Shown here: piece after piece, positions 26,171-35,713 of the stretch
How positions within the stretch are numbered: the stretch's first letter is position 1
How the letters are laid out: each line of letters begins with the position of its first letter
Assembly: GCF_009696445.1 (NCBI RefSeq)
Contig: NZ_VULZ01000008.1
Span: 1 to 64,000 of the forward strand
Length of the DNA stretch: 64,000 bases
Direction of reading: 5' to 3'
Origin: Porcincola intestinalis
GTDB taxonomy: Bacteria > Bacillota > Clostridia > Lachnospirales > Lachnospiraceae
Position numbers and translations under genes: made by a program
Notes under the pieces: model-generated
What the model saw: only the letters and a program-made list of their open reading frames with translations
What the model was told of the DNA's origin: nothing
Databases searched by the model: none

Positions 26171-29100
26171 ATGCTGGCTAGCGAAATTACATGGGAAAGG
26201 TTCGCAAATATTCATGAGAACCCAACCAAAGAATTTGAAAGATTATGTTGGCATTTGTTTAAGCACTACTATGCCCATAATGAGTCTATTCCCCATTCAA
26301 ACCCTAATAATCCTGGAATCGAAATCGATCCTGTTTTATCACGTGATAGTAAAACACGAATCAGTTTTCAATCAAAATGGTTTGAGAAGATGGATTATGG
26401 CCAGGTTCGTCATTCTGCAAAAATGGCTGTAAAATATTACTCGGGAAAAGTTGACAAGATATATCTCTTTAGCAACAAAGATGTGACTGTAACATCTGTA
26501 GCATATACTGATATCTTAAATCTTTTAAAGGAAGCAGGGATAGAATTAGAACCAGTAACAAATTTAACAATACTTCAAATGGCTGAAAATCACCCTGGTA
26601 TTGCAGAGCTTTATTTTGGGACTTTTGTTCCAGATGATGACTGGTTTAAGGAAAAATTGAATCGAAGTATCGCAATATTGGACAAGAGGTATAATCCACT
26701 CTTCAATGTAGATAATACAACGGAACTAATGTTGTCATTATTTTCGAGCGGAAATAAAGCCATAAAGTATATCAATAATAAAAAGATTCTAGCAATAGAA
26801 GAGATAGCAACGATTTCAAGGTATTCAAATATCCCTATTAAGAAGAAGGCAGTAGGTATTATATCTTCTTTACCAGATGTTAGCGATGAAACAATCGTAA
26901 ACGCTTTAAGCTGGTCTTCCATTTTAAAAGATGAGTTGAGCGACGATATTAAACAATTAGAAGATAAACTTCTCAAACTTCGGGATGAATTTGAACATTT
27001 TGAAGAGAATAATGGTAATCAGAAAAAAGAAACGCAATCTTCTAGTCAGTTCCTTTCGCGTGAAAAGAAAAACGAGATTTACAGGCAAATTCTCGAAGTT
27101 GAGCGTTTAATGGCAATTCCAGAACTACTATCTCTTAATAAAAATGAACAGCAAGCGATATTAAGTAAAATAATGCTTATGACTGGAGAAGCAGGGATCG
27201 GGAAATCACACTCTATAGCATTAATAGCTTCAGAGTCTATGGAAAGTGGAACGCCTGTTTTGCTATTGCTGGGACAGCAGTATATTTCTGATGAAGACAT
27301 TTTCAAGCAGGTAATGACTAATCTTGGTGTTCATGCAGATTTTGTTACATTACTTGATGTCTTAGATGCATTTGGTGATCGGTTACAAAAGAAGATCGTA
27401 ATATATATAGATGCCCTCAATGAATCCAGAAACAAAGAAGTATGGCGACAGGGACTTCCAAAGATTGTCAATGAGATTCAAAAAAGAAACAATCTAAAAC
27501 TATTGGTTTCATGCAGAGATGGGTATCAAAGTACAGTCCTCTCTGATGAAATCGAATCGCTAATTCACAGAGGGGACATTTTACATGTGATTCATTTTGG
27601 CTTTTCGGACAATACATTAGAAGCAGCAAGCGATTTTATGAATCATTATGGAATACCATTTACCCCAGTGGCTGCTTTAGAAGTAGAGGCGTCAAATCCT
27701 TTATTTCTATCATTATTATGTGAAACATATAGCGGAAGCTATCCGACAATTGATGAAGTTTTTGAGCGTTTGATTGAGAAGGCTGATAAAGAGACTAGAA
27801 CTGCATTAGGCATTTCTTCGGATATCAACCTTGCAGGGCGGCTTGTTAAAGATTTTTGCATGAAGATATTAGATAGCGGCTTTGCCCACTCAATTCCGTT
27901 AGAAGATTTATTAGCAATGCGCTTTTGGGATACGTATGGTTTGTCAAATAGCAAAGTGGAGTATTTTCATTTATTGAAGTCTACTGGATTGTTTATGGAT
28001 ATACCTATAAACGGCGAAGAGTATGTCTGCTTTTCTTATGATAGATTCCGAGAGCTTGCTTGCGCAAAATACTTGCTTGGTAGCTGCGACAGCAAAGATA
28101 ATGCTTATCAGGTAATGAAAGATCAGATACTGTGTATTACCGACGGAAAAGTCTGTAATCGAAACAATATAGAGTTATTCATAGCTTGCTGCGCTGAGTA
28201 TGCGAAAAAATATCATGAGGAATGTATAAGCATAATTGATGATCTCAGTGATGATGGTAAAGACTGGTTCTCAGAAAAGAATGAAATACTCTCACGGTAT
28301 TATAAATCCTTTGATTGGAGAGATGGGAGAGATTACACATGGGTATCATTTTACGATGTAATAAAGAAGTATGGTGCCCCTATTGAGGATATTTTAAGTT
28401 TATTTGTCCGACATAGCGCTTCACCCAACCATCCATTGAATGCTGATCGGTTACATTCGATACTAATTAGGCAAAAGCTTGCGGAAAGAGATGGACAGTG
28501 GACGATTTTTGTGAATGGTCTCAATAGCGAAGATCGCATGCTTCAATTAATTGAATATATTCAAAGCGGTAGAGAATATCAGTTTCGGTCTACTGATGAG
28601 AGTCGGCTGTTATTGATTTTGCTGACATGGACATTAAGTTCAAGTAATCGTATTGTACGCGATAAAGCATCAAAGGCAATGATTGAAATATTACGGACAA
28701 ATTTTAACCATTGTAAATATTTAATCGGATTATATCAAGGCTGTGATGATCCATATGTTCTGCAAAGACTTTATGGCATCATTCTTGGTGCATGCATAAA
28801 ACGGAATAAGGCATATAAAGAAGAGTATTCACTTCTGGCAAAAGAAGTTTATCAACTGATTTTCAATAGGGATGATGTATATCCGGATATTTTGCTGCGT
28901 GACTACGCAAGAATGATAATCGAAAGGTGGCTGTTCGAATATCCGGGATCTGAGCATGAAATCGATGTAAATAAGATTACTCCACCATACCCTGCAATTG
29001 AATTTCCACAGATAGCACCACCTGTTGAAGCAAGTTATGACTCAGAACCAGGACTACATTTAATACAGATGTCAATGACTCCGGACAAAGCCAATGTTGG

Positions 29101-29800
29101 TATAGGAATGTATGGTGATTTTGGAAGATATGTTTTTCAATCGCGTGTCGAAGATTTTATAGGGGCAGATATTGAGCAATGTTATAACTATGCTATTGAC
29201 TTTATAAAGAACAAGTTGGGATACGAAGAAAAAACACTTGGCTTTTATGACACACATGAATGTCGGAGTGCATCGAGAAGTGAAAATAAAAAATTAGAGC
29301 GGATCGGTAAAAAGTATGAGTGGATAGCATATTTTAATATATTGGCTCGTTTATCAGATAAATATTCAATTGAATCGTATGAATATGGTCAATCAGCTTC
29401 ATATGAAGGTCCGTGGAATCCAATGATTAGGGATTTTGATCCAACACTAAATGTGCACTTCTTTGGTTCTACCAATGATCCGGTATTTGATAAGGCTGAA
29501 ATGTGCTCTGGCTTTATAGATAGCACTGATATGACAATTGAGGAATTGTCACAATGGGCTGTGATTGAACCGGAATGCATTCAAAAACATGGTAATGCAT
29601 TGAAAGTAAAAGATAATCATGGAACACCCTGGATCTATCTGATGCATAGAACGGATTATGAAAATGAAATATACCACAGTCAATACAAAACAGGATTCTC
29701 CGAAGGTGGACAGTGTCTCTGGATTGATTCATATGCTTGTGTTGTGGAAAAGAAAAATGCAGCTGCTTTTTTACAAATATTACAACAAGCAAACTTCTAG
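26171..29800 (+). CDS. Avs-like STAND NTPase with N-terminal nuclease domain
   Basis: This 1209-residue putative antiviral sensor lies just downstream of BREX. The N-terminus ('GIEIDPVLSRDSKTRISFQS' then 'KWF') has the E-x(n)-QxK pattern of PD-(D/E)XK nucleases. The centre is a STAND-type NTPase with Walker A 'MTGEAGIGKSH' (about residues 336-346) and Walker B 'IVIYIDALNES' (about 408-418). A helical repeat region of some 600 residues follows and would be the phage-protein sensor. Avs proteins bind conserved phage proteins, oligomerise and degrade DNA. The frame ends at a TAG, after which the same frame continues for 189 codons (see 29810), so the C-terminus is probably truncated. The domain assignment is from motifs only. 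Confidence 0.75.
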   Translation: MLASEITWERFANIHENPTKEFERLCWHLFKHYYAHNESIPHSNPNNPGIEIDPVLSRDSKTRISFQSKWFEKMDYGQVRHSAKMAVKYYSGKVDKIYLFSNKDVTVTSVAYTDILNLLKEAGIELEPVTNLTILQMAENHPGIAELYFGTFVPDDDWFKEKLNRSIAILDKRYNPLFNVDNTTELMLSLFSSGNKAIKYINNKKILAIEEIATISRYSNIPIKKKAVGIISSLPDVSDETIVNALSWSSILKDELSDDIKQLEDKLLKLRDEFEHFEENNGNQKKETQSSSQFLSREKKNEIYRQILEVERLMAIPELLSLNKNEQQAILSKIMLMTGEAGIGKSHSIALIASESMESGTPVLLLLGQQYISDEDIFKQVMTNLGVHADFVTLLDVLDAFGDRLQKKIVIYIDALNESRNKEVWRQGLPKIVNEIQKRNNLKLLVSCRDGYQSTVLSDEIESLIHRGDILHVIHFGFSDNTLEAASDFMNHYGIPFTPVAALEVEASNPLFLSLLCETYSGSYPTIDEVFERLIEKADKETRTALGISSDINLAGRLVKDFCMKILDSGFAHSIPLEDLLAMRFWDTYGLSNSKVEYFHLLKSTGLFMDIPINGEEYVCFSYDRFRELACAKYLLGSCDSKDNAYQVMKDQILCITDGKVCNRNNIELFIACCAEYAKKYHEECISIIDDLSDDGKDWFSEKNEILSRYYKSFDWRDGRDYTWVSFYDVIKKYGAPIEDILSLFVRHSASPNHPLNADRLHSILIRQKLAERDGQWTIFVNGLNSEDRMLQLIEYIQSGREYQFRSTDESRLLLILLTWTLSSSNRIVRDKASKAMIEILRTNFNHCKYLIGLYQGCDDPYVLQRLYGIILGACIKRNKAYKEEYSLLAKEVYQLIFNRDDVYPDILLRDYARMIIERWLFEYPGSEHEIDVNKITPPYPAIEFPQIAPPVEASYDSEPGLHLIQMSMTPDKANVGIGMYGDFGRYVFQSRVEDFIGADIEQCYNYAIDFIKNKLGYEEKTLGFYDTHECRSASRSENKKLERIGKKYEWIAYFNILARLSDKYSIESYEYGQSASYEGPWNPMIRDFDPTLNVHFFGSTNDPVFDKAEMCSGFIDSTDMTIEELSQWAVIEPECIQKHGNALKVKDNHGTPWIYLMHRTDYENEIYHSQYKTGFSEGGQCLWIDSYACVVEKKNAAAFLQILQQANF

Positions 29801-29809
29801 GGAAGATGG

Positions 29810-30367
29810 ATGACAGATTTTCCGGAAGAATATTCATTGTTTAATATGGAATATGCTTGGTCTAATGGCTACAAGAGTATATTTGATCATCCATGGCATG
29901 TTCTTGAGTTGCCGTCTGAGTCCGGACTTGATCTGGATGTTGCCGCCTCCCTTGGAAAATATGCCCCCTTAACAAGCGGGTATATATGGGAGGGCGAGTA
30001 TGATGGATCAATAGATGATGCAATCAGTATATGTATGCCAAACGGTTTACTAATCAAAGGATTGAGCCTACATCAAAAAGAGTATAATGGCCACTTTTAT
30101 AATGATAACAATGAACTCATTATTATCGATGGTAGAACGGCAGGGTGTGCTGAAGGACTTCTCATAAGAGAGGATGCTCTGAATGAATTTTTGAATACAA
30201 ATGATTACGTTCTATTTTGGACAACTTTGGCGAACAAGCTCTATAAAACAGCATCAAGTAGAAATGAATATGTTCAAAGTGACTGGTCTGGTCTGTATTA
30301 TTATGAAAACGGCGAGATTAAAGGTGCAATGAGGTGTGTAGGTGTCTATCCGCACGATGTAAGGTAG
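29810..30367 (+). CDS. Probable C-terminal part of the Avs-like protein, after an in-frame TAG
   Basis: This 185-codon frame continues that of the upstream gene after a single TAG at 29798-29800 (…LQQANF, stop, GRWMTDFPEEYSLFN…). The content ('AWSNGYKSIFDHPWHVLELP', 'YIWEGEYDGSIDDAISICMP', 'DYVLFWTTLANKLYKTASSR') looks like the tail domain that ends similar large NTPases. Tyr to amber would need one base change. It may also be made separately from the ATG at 29810, because GGGAAG lies just before it. I judge a nonsense mutation slightly more likely than two genes. No independent function is known. Confidence 0.6.
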   Translation: MTDFPEEYSLFNMEYAWSNGYKSIFDHPWHVLELPSESGLDLDVAASLGKYAPLTSGYIWEGEYDGSIDDAISICMPNGLLIKGLSLHQKEYNGHFYNDNNELIIIDGRTAGCAEGLLIREDALNEFLNTNDYVLFWTTLANKLYKTASSRNEYVQSDWSGLYYYENGEIKGAMRCVGVYPHDVR

Positions 30368-30372
30368 TCACA

Positions 30373-30504
30373 GTGGTTGATACATTCGAAGCGGATACAT
30401 TTGAGCCGGAAAATACCAGAATTAAATTTCTAAGATGCAGCGAGATGGCTTTACTAAAAATGGATATGCTTAAGAAATACAGGTGGCAGGAAGAAACAGG
30501 ATGA
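30373..30504 (+). CDS. Small hypothetical protein coupled to the GmrSD-like gene
   Basis: A 43-codon frame starts at GTG and encodes VVDTFEADTFEPENTRIKFL and then a Met/Lys-rich end. It overlaps the next gene by ATGA, which suggests translational coupling. There is no clear ribosome-binding site and no recognised family. It could instead be the remaining tail of a deleted gene. Confidence 0.3.
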   Translation: MVDTFEADTFEPENTRIKFLRCSEMALLKMDMLKKYRWQEETG

Positions 30505-32345
30505 TTAAGACAGTAGACCAGACCACAGTTGCTGACATCTTTTCAATTAATAGCGATAGGGTTTATCGGATTCCCAAATATCAAAGAGAATACACATGGG
30601 GAATTAATGACTGGGATGCACTCTTTAATGATGTCACCGAAAATGACTGCGGCTATTTCCTTGGCTCATATATTTGTGTAAACAGTGGTTCCTTAAATGG
30701 TACGGTTCTTGAAGTGATTGATGGGCAGCAAAGATTTTCAACTTTGTCATTATTACTGACAGCTCTATATGAAAAACTGTCCGCCCTCGAGAGCCAGATG
30801 GAACTTGAGGACAAAACGGATTTATCGAACTTAAGAAGCGAACTTGCAAACAAGAAGCAGATCCTTTCGGCAACGGGTAGAAAATATGATTATACGCAGC
30901 GCTTGATTCTGCAAAAGCAAAATATGAATGATGAGGATTTTTCGTATATTCTTTCTGAAAAAGGAGTGATCAGTGCCAAAAAGAGCAGACCGTTAAATTT
31001 TGGCAATAGAAGGATCGCAAAGGCGTATCGTCACTTTATCAAGCTGATTGAAGATGAGGTGGAAAAGATAAAGAGTGAAAACTCGAATGCTGATGACATT
31101 AGTGCATTATTCAGTATTAAGAGCAAATTTGAGCAGGCTGTTCTTGTGGGAATCGAAGTAGATACCAATAAAGATGCCTACATGCTTTTTGAATCATTGA
31201 ATCATCGAGGTGTTCCGCTTTCGGCGCTTGATCTGATAAAGAATACACTTATAGCGCAGGCTGCTACAGAGGCAGAAGCTGATAATAGCTATGAGCTTTG
31301 GAAACAGATTCTCTCCAATGTTGGCCAGGATGATTATGCCGTTCAGGAACGATTTTTCCGTCAGTACTATAATGCATTTCGTGAAGAATTGAATGCACCA
31401 TATAAGGTTCCTGATAAGAAGTATTATTTGGGGTATTTGGCGACCAGAACAACACTGATTGATATTTACGAGAAAATGATCAAAAGCGATTATGTTACAT
31501 TGCTGGATGATCTTCTTGCGAAATCTCAAAAATACTCATTGATCGTCAATAACAGTGATGAGGAATATGCTTATACACCAGCTTTGCAGGATCTGGAACG
31601 TATTTCTGGTGCGCCATCGTACATTCTGATGCTGTATATTATGTCGAATCAGGCGGAGCTTGAGCTGACAGATGATCATCTCAATTCCATCATCAAAACA
31701 CTCATTACATTTTTCGTTCGCCGTAATGTAACAGACGTTCCGAACACACGAAAACTGACACAGTTGTTTATTGACGTCATTGCTGAGGCAAAGCTGCTGC
31801 AAGGTGATGATATTGTTAATGTGATACATGATCGCCTGCAGGCAGTCGCTGCATCTGATGAATTGTTCGAAGAAAAACTTAGAGGCTCAATATACGATGA
31901 AAATCCGGAAGCGACGAGATTCATACTCTGTAGCATCGAGGCACGTCATCAGACGAAGGAAATCTATTCTGATCTTTGGGCGAGAGATAACAGCAATAAG
32001 TATATCTGGACTATTGAACATATCTTCCCGGAAGGGGAAAATATCCCGGACTCATGGGTCGATATGATAGCTGGTGGAGATAAGATGCTTGCTAAGCAGT
32101 ATCGCTCAGACTATGTCCATACGCTCGGGAATCTCACAATTACTGGATATAATCAGAACCTTTCTAATATGGCTTTTGAACAAAAACGCGACCGTAAATC
32201 AAAAGACAAAACGAAAGATGTCGGTTATCGTAACGGCCTTTATTTGAATCAGGATGTCGTGAATGAAGACACATGGACTATTAAGAAGATAACTGAGCGA
32301 ACAGATGCTCTTGTGAAGACACTTCTTGAAATGTACAAATGGTGA
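30501..32345 (+). CDS. GmrSD-like DUF262/DUF1524 protein (type IV restriction family)
   Basis: This 614-residue protein combines both halves of the GmrSD modification-dependent restriction system. The N-terminal DUF262 domain has 'IPKYQREYTW' and the nucleotide-binding 'VIDGQQRFSTLSLL' (near residue 72). The C-terminal DUF1524 domain is an HNH-type nuclease with 'TIEHIFPEGE' (near 505) and 'HTLGNLTITGYNQNLSN'. Relatives such as GmrSD and BrxU cut phage DNA that carries modified cytosines and are often placed with BREX so that phages evading BREX by modification are still cut. I chose the ATG at 30501, overlapping the preceding frame. It is intact, and may be the only complete DNA-cleaving system in this island. 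Confidence 0.88.
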   Translation: MIKTVDQTTVADIFSINSDRVYRIPKYQREYTWGINDWDALFNDVTENDCGYFLGSYICVNSGSLNGTVLEVIDGQQRFSTLSLLLTALYEKLSALESQMELEDKTDLSNLRSELANKKQILSATGRKYDYTQRLILQKQNMNDEDFSYILSEKGVISAKKSRPLNFGNRRIAKAYRHFIKLIEDEVEKIKSENSNADDISALFSIKSKFEQAVLVGIEVDTNKDAYMLFESLNHRGVPLSALDLIKNTLIAQAATEAEADNSYELWKQILSNVGQDDYAVQERFFRQYYNAFREELNAPYKVPDKKYYLGYLATRTTLIDIYEKMIKSDYVTLLDDLLAKSQKYSLIVNNSDEEYAYTPALQDLERISGAPSYILMLYIMSNQAELELTDDHLNSIIKTLITFFVRRNVTDVPNTRKLTQLFIDVIAEAKLLQGDDIVNVIHDRLQAVAASDELFEEKLRGSIYDENPEATRFILCSIEARHQTKEIYSDLWARDNSNKYIWTIEHIFPEGENIPDSWVDMIAGGDKMLAKQYRSDYVHTLGNLTITGYNQNLSNMAFEQKRDRKSKDKTKDVGYRNGLYLNQDVVNEDTWTIKKITERTDALVKTLLEMYKW

Positions 32346-32395
32346 GATAAGGAACGGGTAAGTGGAACAGATAGATTACACATAGAAAAGAAGAA

Positions 32396-32732
32396 ATGGA
32401 ATTGGTCCAGAGTAAGATACAAGAATTGATAATAATCGAATCTGAGCTTGAGACAGAAGTCCCTGGATGCCATTTCACCACAGACGGGCATTTAGTTGGC
32501 AGCATCGTGGAAGTAATGGCAACATATTAATTATTACTTTATCGATCTTTATGATGCTTCTGCGAAGAGACATGATGGAGTTGTTGATGGTAGACAGGTT
32601 CAAATTAAGGTTATGCAGCGGGACGATATTATGATATCTGCTGAGCCATACCATTCTACAGCTTTAGCAATGAAGGGGGGAGCAGATCCTGACTGGTTGC
32701 CAGGTATTCTGTTACCCACAACCTTATTGTAG
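32396..32732 (+). pseudogene. Frameshifted DUF6998-type gene
   Basis: The first frame reads 'MELVQSKIQELIIIESELET' and 'HFTTDGHLVGSIVEVMATY', then hits a stop at about 32528. A +1 frame continues with 'YFIDLYDASAKRHDGVVDGR' and 'VQIKVMQRDDIMISAEP'. Together they match small DUF6998 proteins of about 110-130 residues that often accompany restriction or defence genes. One inserted T near 32523-32528 explains the break. The end of the protein differs from the family, so it may also be truncated. Confidence 0.6.
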
Positions 32733-32744
32733 GAGGAAGAATAA

Positions 32745-33263
32745 ATGACTGACGAACAGTATGCACTTGCTGAGTCCTTCTGGACTCGTAAAGATGAAAA
32801 CGAAAAGAAGCTGGATGCTGATACTCTGTATAGCTGGATAGACGAGTTCTTATTATCCCATAAGGTTCTTGCCCTGGCGACTGCCACGAAGGATTTTATT
32901 CGTTGCACGCCGCTTGAGTACAGTTGGTATACGGGAGCACTTTGGATCTTCACCGAAGGTGGGCTCAAGTTCAAAGCTTTGAAGGAGAATAAGCGTATCG
33001 CGGCAGCGGTCTTCGAGACGGGCGCGTCCTTTGGCGGATTGAAGTCGCTGCAGATCGAAGGAACAGCGGAGCTTGTCGGGCTGTTCTCCGATGAATATAA
33101 GAATGCCGCGGAGTTCAGAAAGATACCGATGGAAGCATTGAAGAAACTCGAAGAGCCTATGTGGCTTTTGAAGATCATACCGATAGAGATCACCTGCCTG
33201 AATTCAGATTTCAAGAAAGACGGATTTGGCAGCAGGCAGATATGGAAGAGATGTCATCAATGA
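32745..33263 (+). CDS. Pyridoxamine 5'-phosphate oxidase-family protein
   Basis: This 172-residue protein has the split-barrel FMN-binding fold. 'FLLSHKVLALATATKDFIRC' is the first strand pair, 'PLEYSWYTGALWIFTEGG' the FMN-facing strand, and 'KSLQIEGTAELVG' the later barrel strand. These small flavoproteins use FMN or F420-like cofactors for reduction of varied substrates, and none is implied here. A strong AGGAGGAAG site lies upstream of the ATG. The C-terminal few residues run into the Fic remnant. It is probably island cargo not directly linked to defence. Confidence 0.8.
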   Translation: MTDEQYALAESFWTRKDENEKKLDADTLYSWIDEFLLSHKVLALATATKDFIRCTPLEYSWYTGALWIFTEGGLKFKALKENKRIAAAVFETGASFGGLKSLQIEGTAELVGLFSDEYKNAAEFRKIPMEALKKLEEPMWLLKIIPIEITCLNSDFKKDGFGSRQIWKRCHQ

Positions 33264-33463
33264 ATGAGTATAAACCGCCATTTCACATGACGGATAAGAC
33301 AACCAATCTTGTGGGAGATATCAGCGAGCAGGTCGGCAGGATCAAAGTGCTCTCGCATGGCAATCTGAATCCGGCATTAGCACAAGGAGTTATCGAAATG
33401 ACAATTCCCGACAAGCCTAACAGCCGAAATCAGAGGTACAGGAGAAAGCAACTTGATCGGTGA
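33251..33463 (+). pseudogene. Second Fic-family remnant
   Basis: A 70-codon frame starts 'MNEYKPPFHMTDKTTNLVGD' and 'ISEQVGRIKVL', the N-terminus of a Fic protein, and passes directly to 'GVIEMTIPDKPNSRNQRYRR', the winged-helix tail. The catalytic core is missing. After the TGA the same frame continues with 'PTKISDQDADQVNGILGLEF', a DQ-rich linker seen in Fic and AlbA/RecG-like proteins, so the stop may be secondary decay. It overlaps the 3' end of the preceding gene. Confidence 0.6.
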
Positions 33464-33737
33464 CCGACCAAGATAAGCGACCAAGATGCCGACCAAGTTA
33501 ACGGCATACTGGGCCTAGAATTTGATCATAAACCGATCGAGCAGAGGAGAGCATGTTGAGACGGTAGTATTGATGGCAAGGGTCGATGTACAATAGCCGC
33601 GCAGGTAGGGATTTTTCACTATCTGCCAATCATGATATAGTAAATCAGGAAGATAGGATGAAGAAAGTATGAAGCCTCGAAGGATAAAACCTCTGGGGCC
33701 TTTTACGTGGGAAAACTCAGGAATGGAGGCGATGGAC

Positions 33738-34165
33738 ATGCCGATGAAACCAAAAGTACCTTGCAGGCACCCCGGCTGTGCAGAACTGGTCGCGCCGGGA
33801 CAAAAGTACTGTGAGAAACACAAGACGATGCATCCAGAGAAGAACCGGTCAGCCGCTGGCCGAGGATACAATAGCCGCTGGAGCCGGGAGAGCAAGAAGT
33901 CCTTAGAGCTTCATCCACTCTGCGAGGTGTGTCTGCGCCGTGATCGGGATTCAGAGATACCCATTACCGGAAGATCGAAGCCGGTACCAGGACCGGATCG
34001 CTGGAGCTGGCCGTGGAGATGGAGGAGTACTTCCATGTGAGCCTGGATTATCAGCTGCTGGGAGAAACAGAATCAAACAGCAAGGCAAAGAGGGATTCAC
34101 TGATAATGGTTTATTTCCAGCAGCCCTCGTTCGGATCCCATTCAGTGACTGGCACACTGGGTTGA
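33738..34165 (+). pseudogene. Phage-type HNH endonuclease start joined to an Xre regulator tail
   Basis: From the ATG at 33738 (GGAGG upstream) the frame reads 'MPMKPKVPCRHPGCAELVAP' then 'GYNSRWSRESKKSLELHPLC' and 'EVCLRRD'. This is the N-terminus of small phage HNH endonucleases, with paired cysteines, but the HNH core is missing. From about 33963 another frame encodes 'YRKIEAGTRTGSLELAVEME' and 'YFHVSLDYQLLGETE', the C-terminal half of an Xre/CI-type regulator. The two pieces appear to be joined by deletion. Both are relics. The 274 bases before 33738 (33464-33737) contain no supported gene. Confidence 0.55.
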
Positions 34166-34998
34166 GTAAGAAGGGGTGTTACAAATGTTCTGATCCGGGA
34201 TATAGCATCATTCATTGAGACCGGGATCAGAGCTCTTTTCTTTTTCAAGAACGAGTTCCATCTGGTCTGGTGTATTGAATCACTCAAAAACTCATTGCTG
34301 AATGCCGGCGTGTCCATAGTGATGGGAGTATTCCGGTTTGTAAAGGTTTCCGTGACAGCGTTGTTCAGTTTTTTATAGTTGAAAGGATATTTCTCTGAGA
34401 GCACAAAAATGTCGTAGAAATCCTTATAACGGCTGTTCAGAAAGCCGTTTTTGACGATTGCTTCCAGCTTTTCGGCAATGGAAGATTCCAAGGAATATGC
34501 ATTAACTCTGGGTGCTTCCATGTCAAGAATCACGGGAAAATCCATCTCCACGGCATCCGGATAAATCACATCACCAAATCCGATATCAATTCCGATTGGA
34601 ATTCTGGTCCGGTCAAGATATGCGACCGCTGAGATATGCAGTCCATGATATTCTTTGAATTCTGTGATATCTTCCGCTGTAATGGAATCAAGGTCGAAAA
34701 CAAGAGCATCATCGGTGTCCTGGGCAAAGATATCACGGAAGACAGTTTTCATTTCCTCAGCGCTGTTTGAGATACGTCTGGCCAGCAGGTCAACATCTGT
34801 CGTGGCCCGCTCGTACTTCCTGTCGAAGATGGCGTACAGAAAGATGCCGCCTTTCAGAACAAAATGGCCGGCATACGGAGATACCGAGATCCGGTAGATC
34901 GTACGCTCAAGCCCGTAATAGACGAGAGCGTCCTGAAACGTGCAGCCGGAGCTGACAGCGAAATTCTTCAGTCTTGCCTTTACGGAATCTGCGTTCAT
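34111..34998 (-). CDS. abiEii: AbiEii-family nucleotidyltransferase toxin
   Basis: This 295-residue protein is the toxin of a type IV (AbiE) toxin-antitoxin system that causes growth arrest, and abortive infection in some phages. The nucleotidyltransferase motif is 'FVLKGGIFLYAIF' followed by 'RATTDVDLLAR' (the catalytic D-x-D). 'SSIAEKLEAIVKNGFLNSRY' and 'KDFYDIFVL' are conserved further on. The start at 34998 has GGAGGTG upstream. It overlaps the antitoxin stop by 4 bases, so the two are translated together. The last residues overlap opposite-strand phage debris. It is intact. Confidence 0.9.
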   Translation of the reverse strand: MNADSVKARLKNFAVSSGCTFQDALVYYGLERTIYRISVSPYAGHFVLKGGIFLYAIFDRKYERATTDVDLLARRISNSAEEMKTVFRDIFAQDTDDALVFDLDSITAEDITEFKEYHGLHISAVAYLDRTRIPIGIDIGFGDVIYPDAVEMDFPVILDMEAPRVNAYSLESSIAEKLEAIVKNGFLNSRYKDFYDIFVLSEKYPFNYKKLNNAVTETFTNRNTPITMDTPAFSNEFLSDSIHQTRWNSFLKKKRALIPVSMNDAISRIRTFVTPLLTQPSVPVTEWDPNEGCWK

Positions 34999-35576
34999 GA
35001 AACAAGCACCTCCAGATAAGTTCTTACAATAGCTTCGCATCGCAGCATTTTGGCATAGTTATAAAGCCGGTCGATCTGACGATCCTTCCTTTTCAGATAG
35101 TTGCGCAGCACCTCTGATGTTTCTTCAATGCCGATCTTATTGCGGTAGTAGATGATATCAACGACGGTCTTTTCAATGTCAAAGATACGGAATGAATCGC
35201 CGCCTTCCGCGATCTGTGAAACACCGGTTTCCATACGGGAAGGATCAAAATAGAATATCTTGATTTCCGGCCAGTCGGGAAGAGTACTGACTTTTTTCTT
35301 CCGGTCGATCGCAACATCGACAACGTCTGGCAGGAAATTCGTAAGTTCATAATATCGGGCGGCACTCATCAGGCAGATCACACCGTCCGGAACATACGCA
35401 GCAGCGTTGATGAAATCATTCTCGTCACCTTGATAGGAGAGATTCTCGTATGTGGTCCGGTTGATGCGGTGCAGCTGACTGTTTTCTTCCATTTGGCCGA
35501 TCTTGTAGTAAGAATAGCCCATGTTTTTCAGTTCACTGGTCGTGTAGTATTTCTGATTTGCTTCAAGCGCGATCAC
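34995..35576 (-). CDS. abiEi: AbiEi-family antitoxin
   Basis: This roughly 193-residue antitoxin partners the AbiEii-type toxin and usually represses its own operon. The N-terminal winged helix is 'KYYTTSELKNMGYSYYKIGQ', and 'VPDGVICLMSAARYYELTNF' and 'IFDIEKTVVDIIYYRNKIGI' are typical of AbiEi. AAGGAGG lies 8 bases before a GTG at 35576. An ATG at 35582 is in frame but too close to that site. It is the first gene of the pair, as in other AbiE operons. Confidence 0.88.
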   Translation of the reverse strand: MIALEANQKYYTTSELKNMGYSYYKIGQMEENSQLHRINRTTYENLSYQGDENDFINAAAYVPDGVICLMSAARYYELTNFLPDVVDVAIDRKKKVSTLPDWPEIKIFYFDPSRMETGVSQIAEGGDSFRIFDIEKTVVDIIYYRNKIGIEETSEVLRNYLKRKDRQIDRLYNYAKMLRCEAIVRTYLEVLVS

Positions 35577-35713
35577 AATCATCACCTCCTTGCCCGGAGT
35601 GTACATCGTTCCGAGAATAATTTCAACTAAATTCGGCAAATAAAATTAGCAGCAGAAAATAGTCAAAATACAGCTGGCGTGAATCAGAGATCGTACCGGT
35701 CTTATAAAGGACG

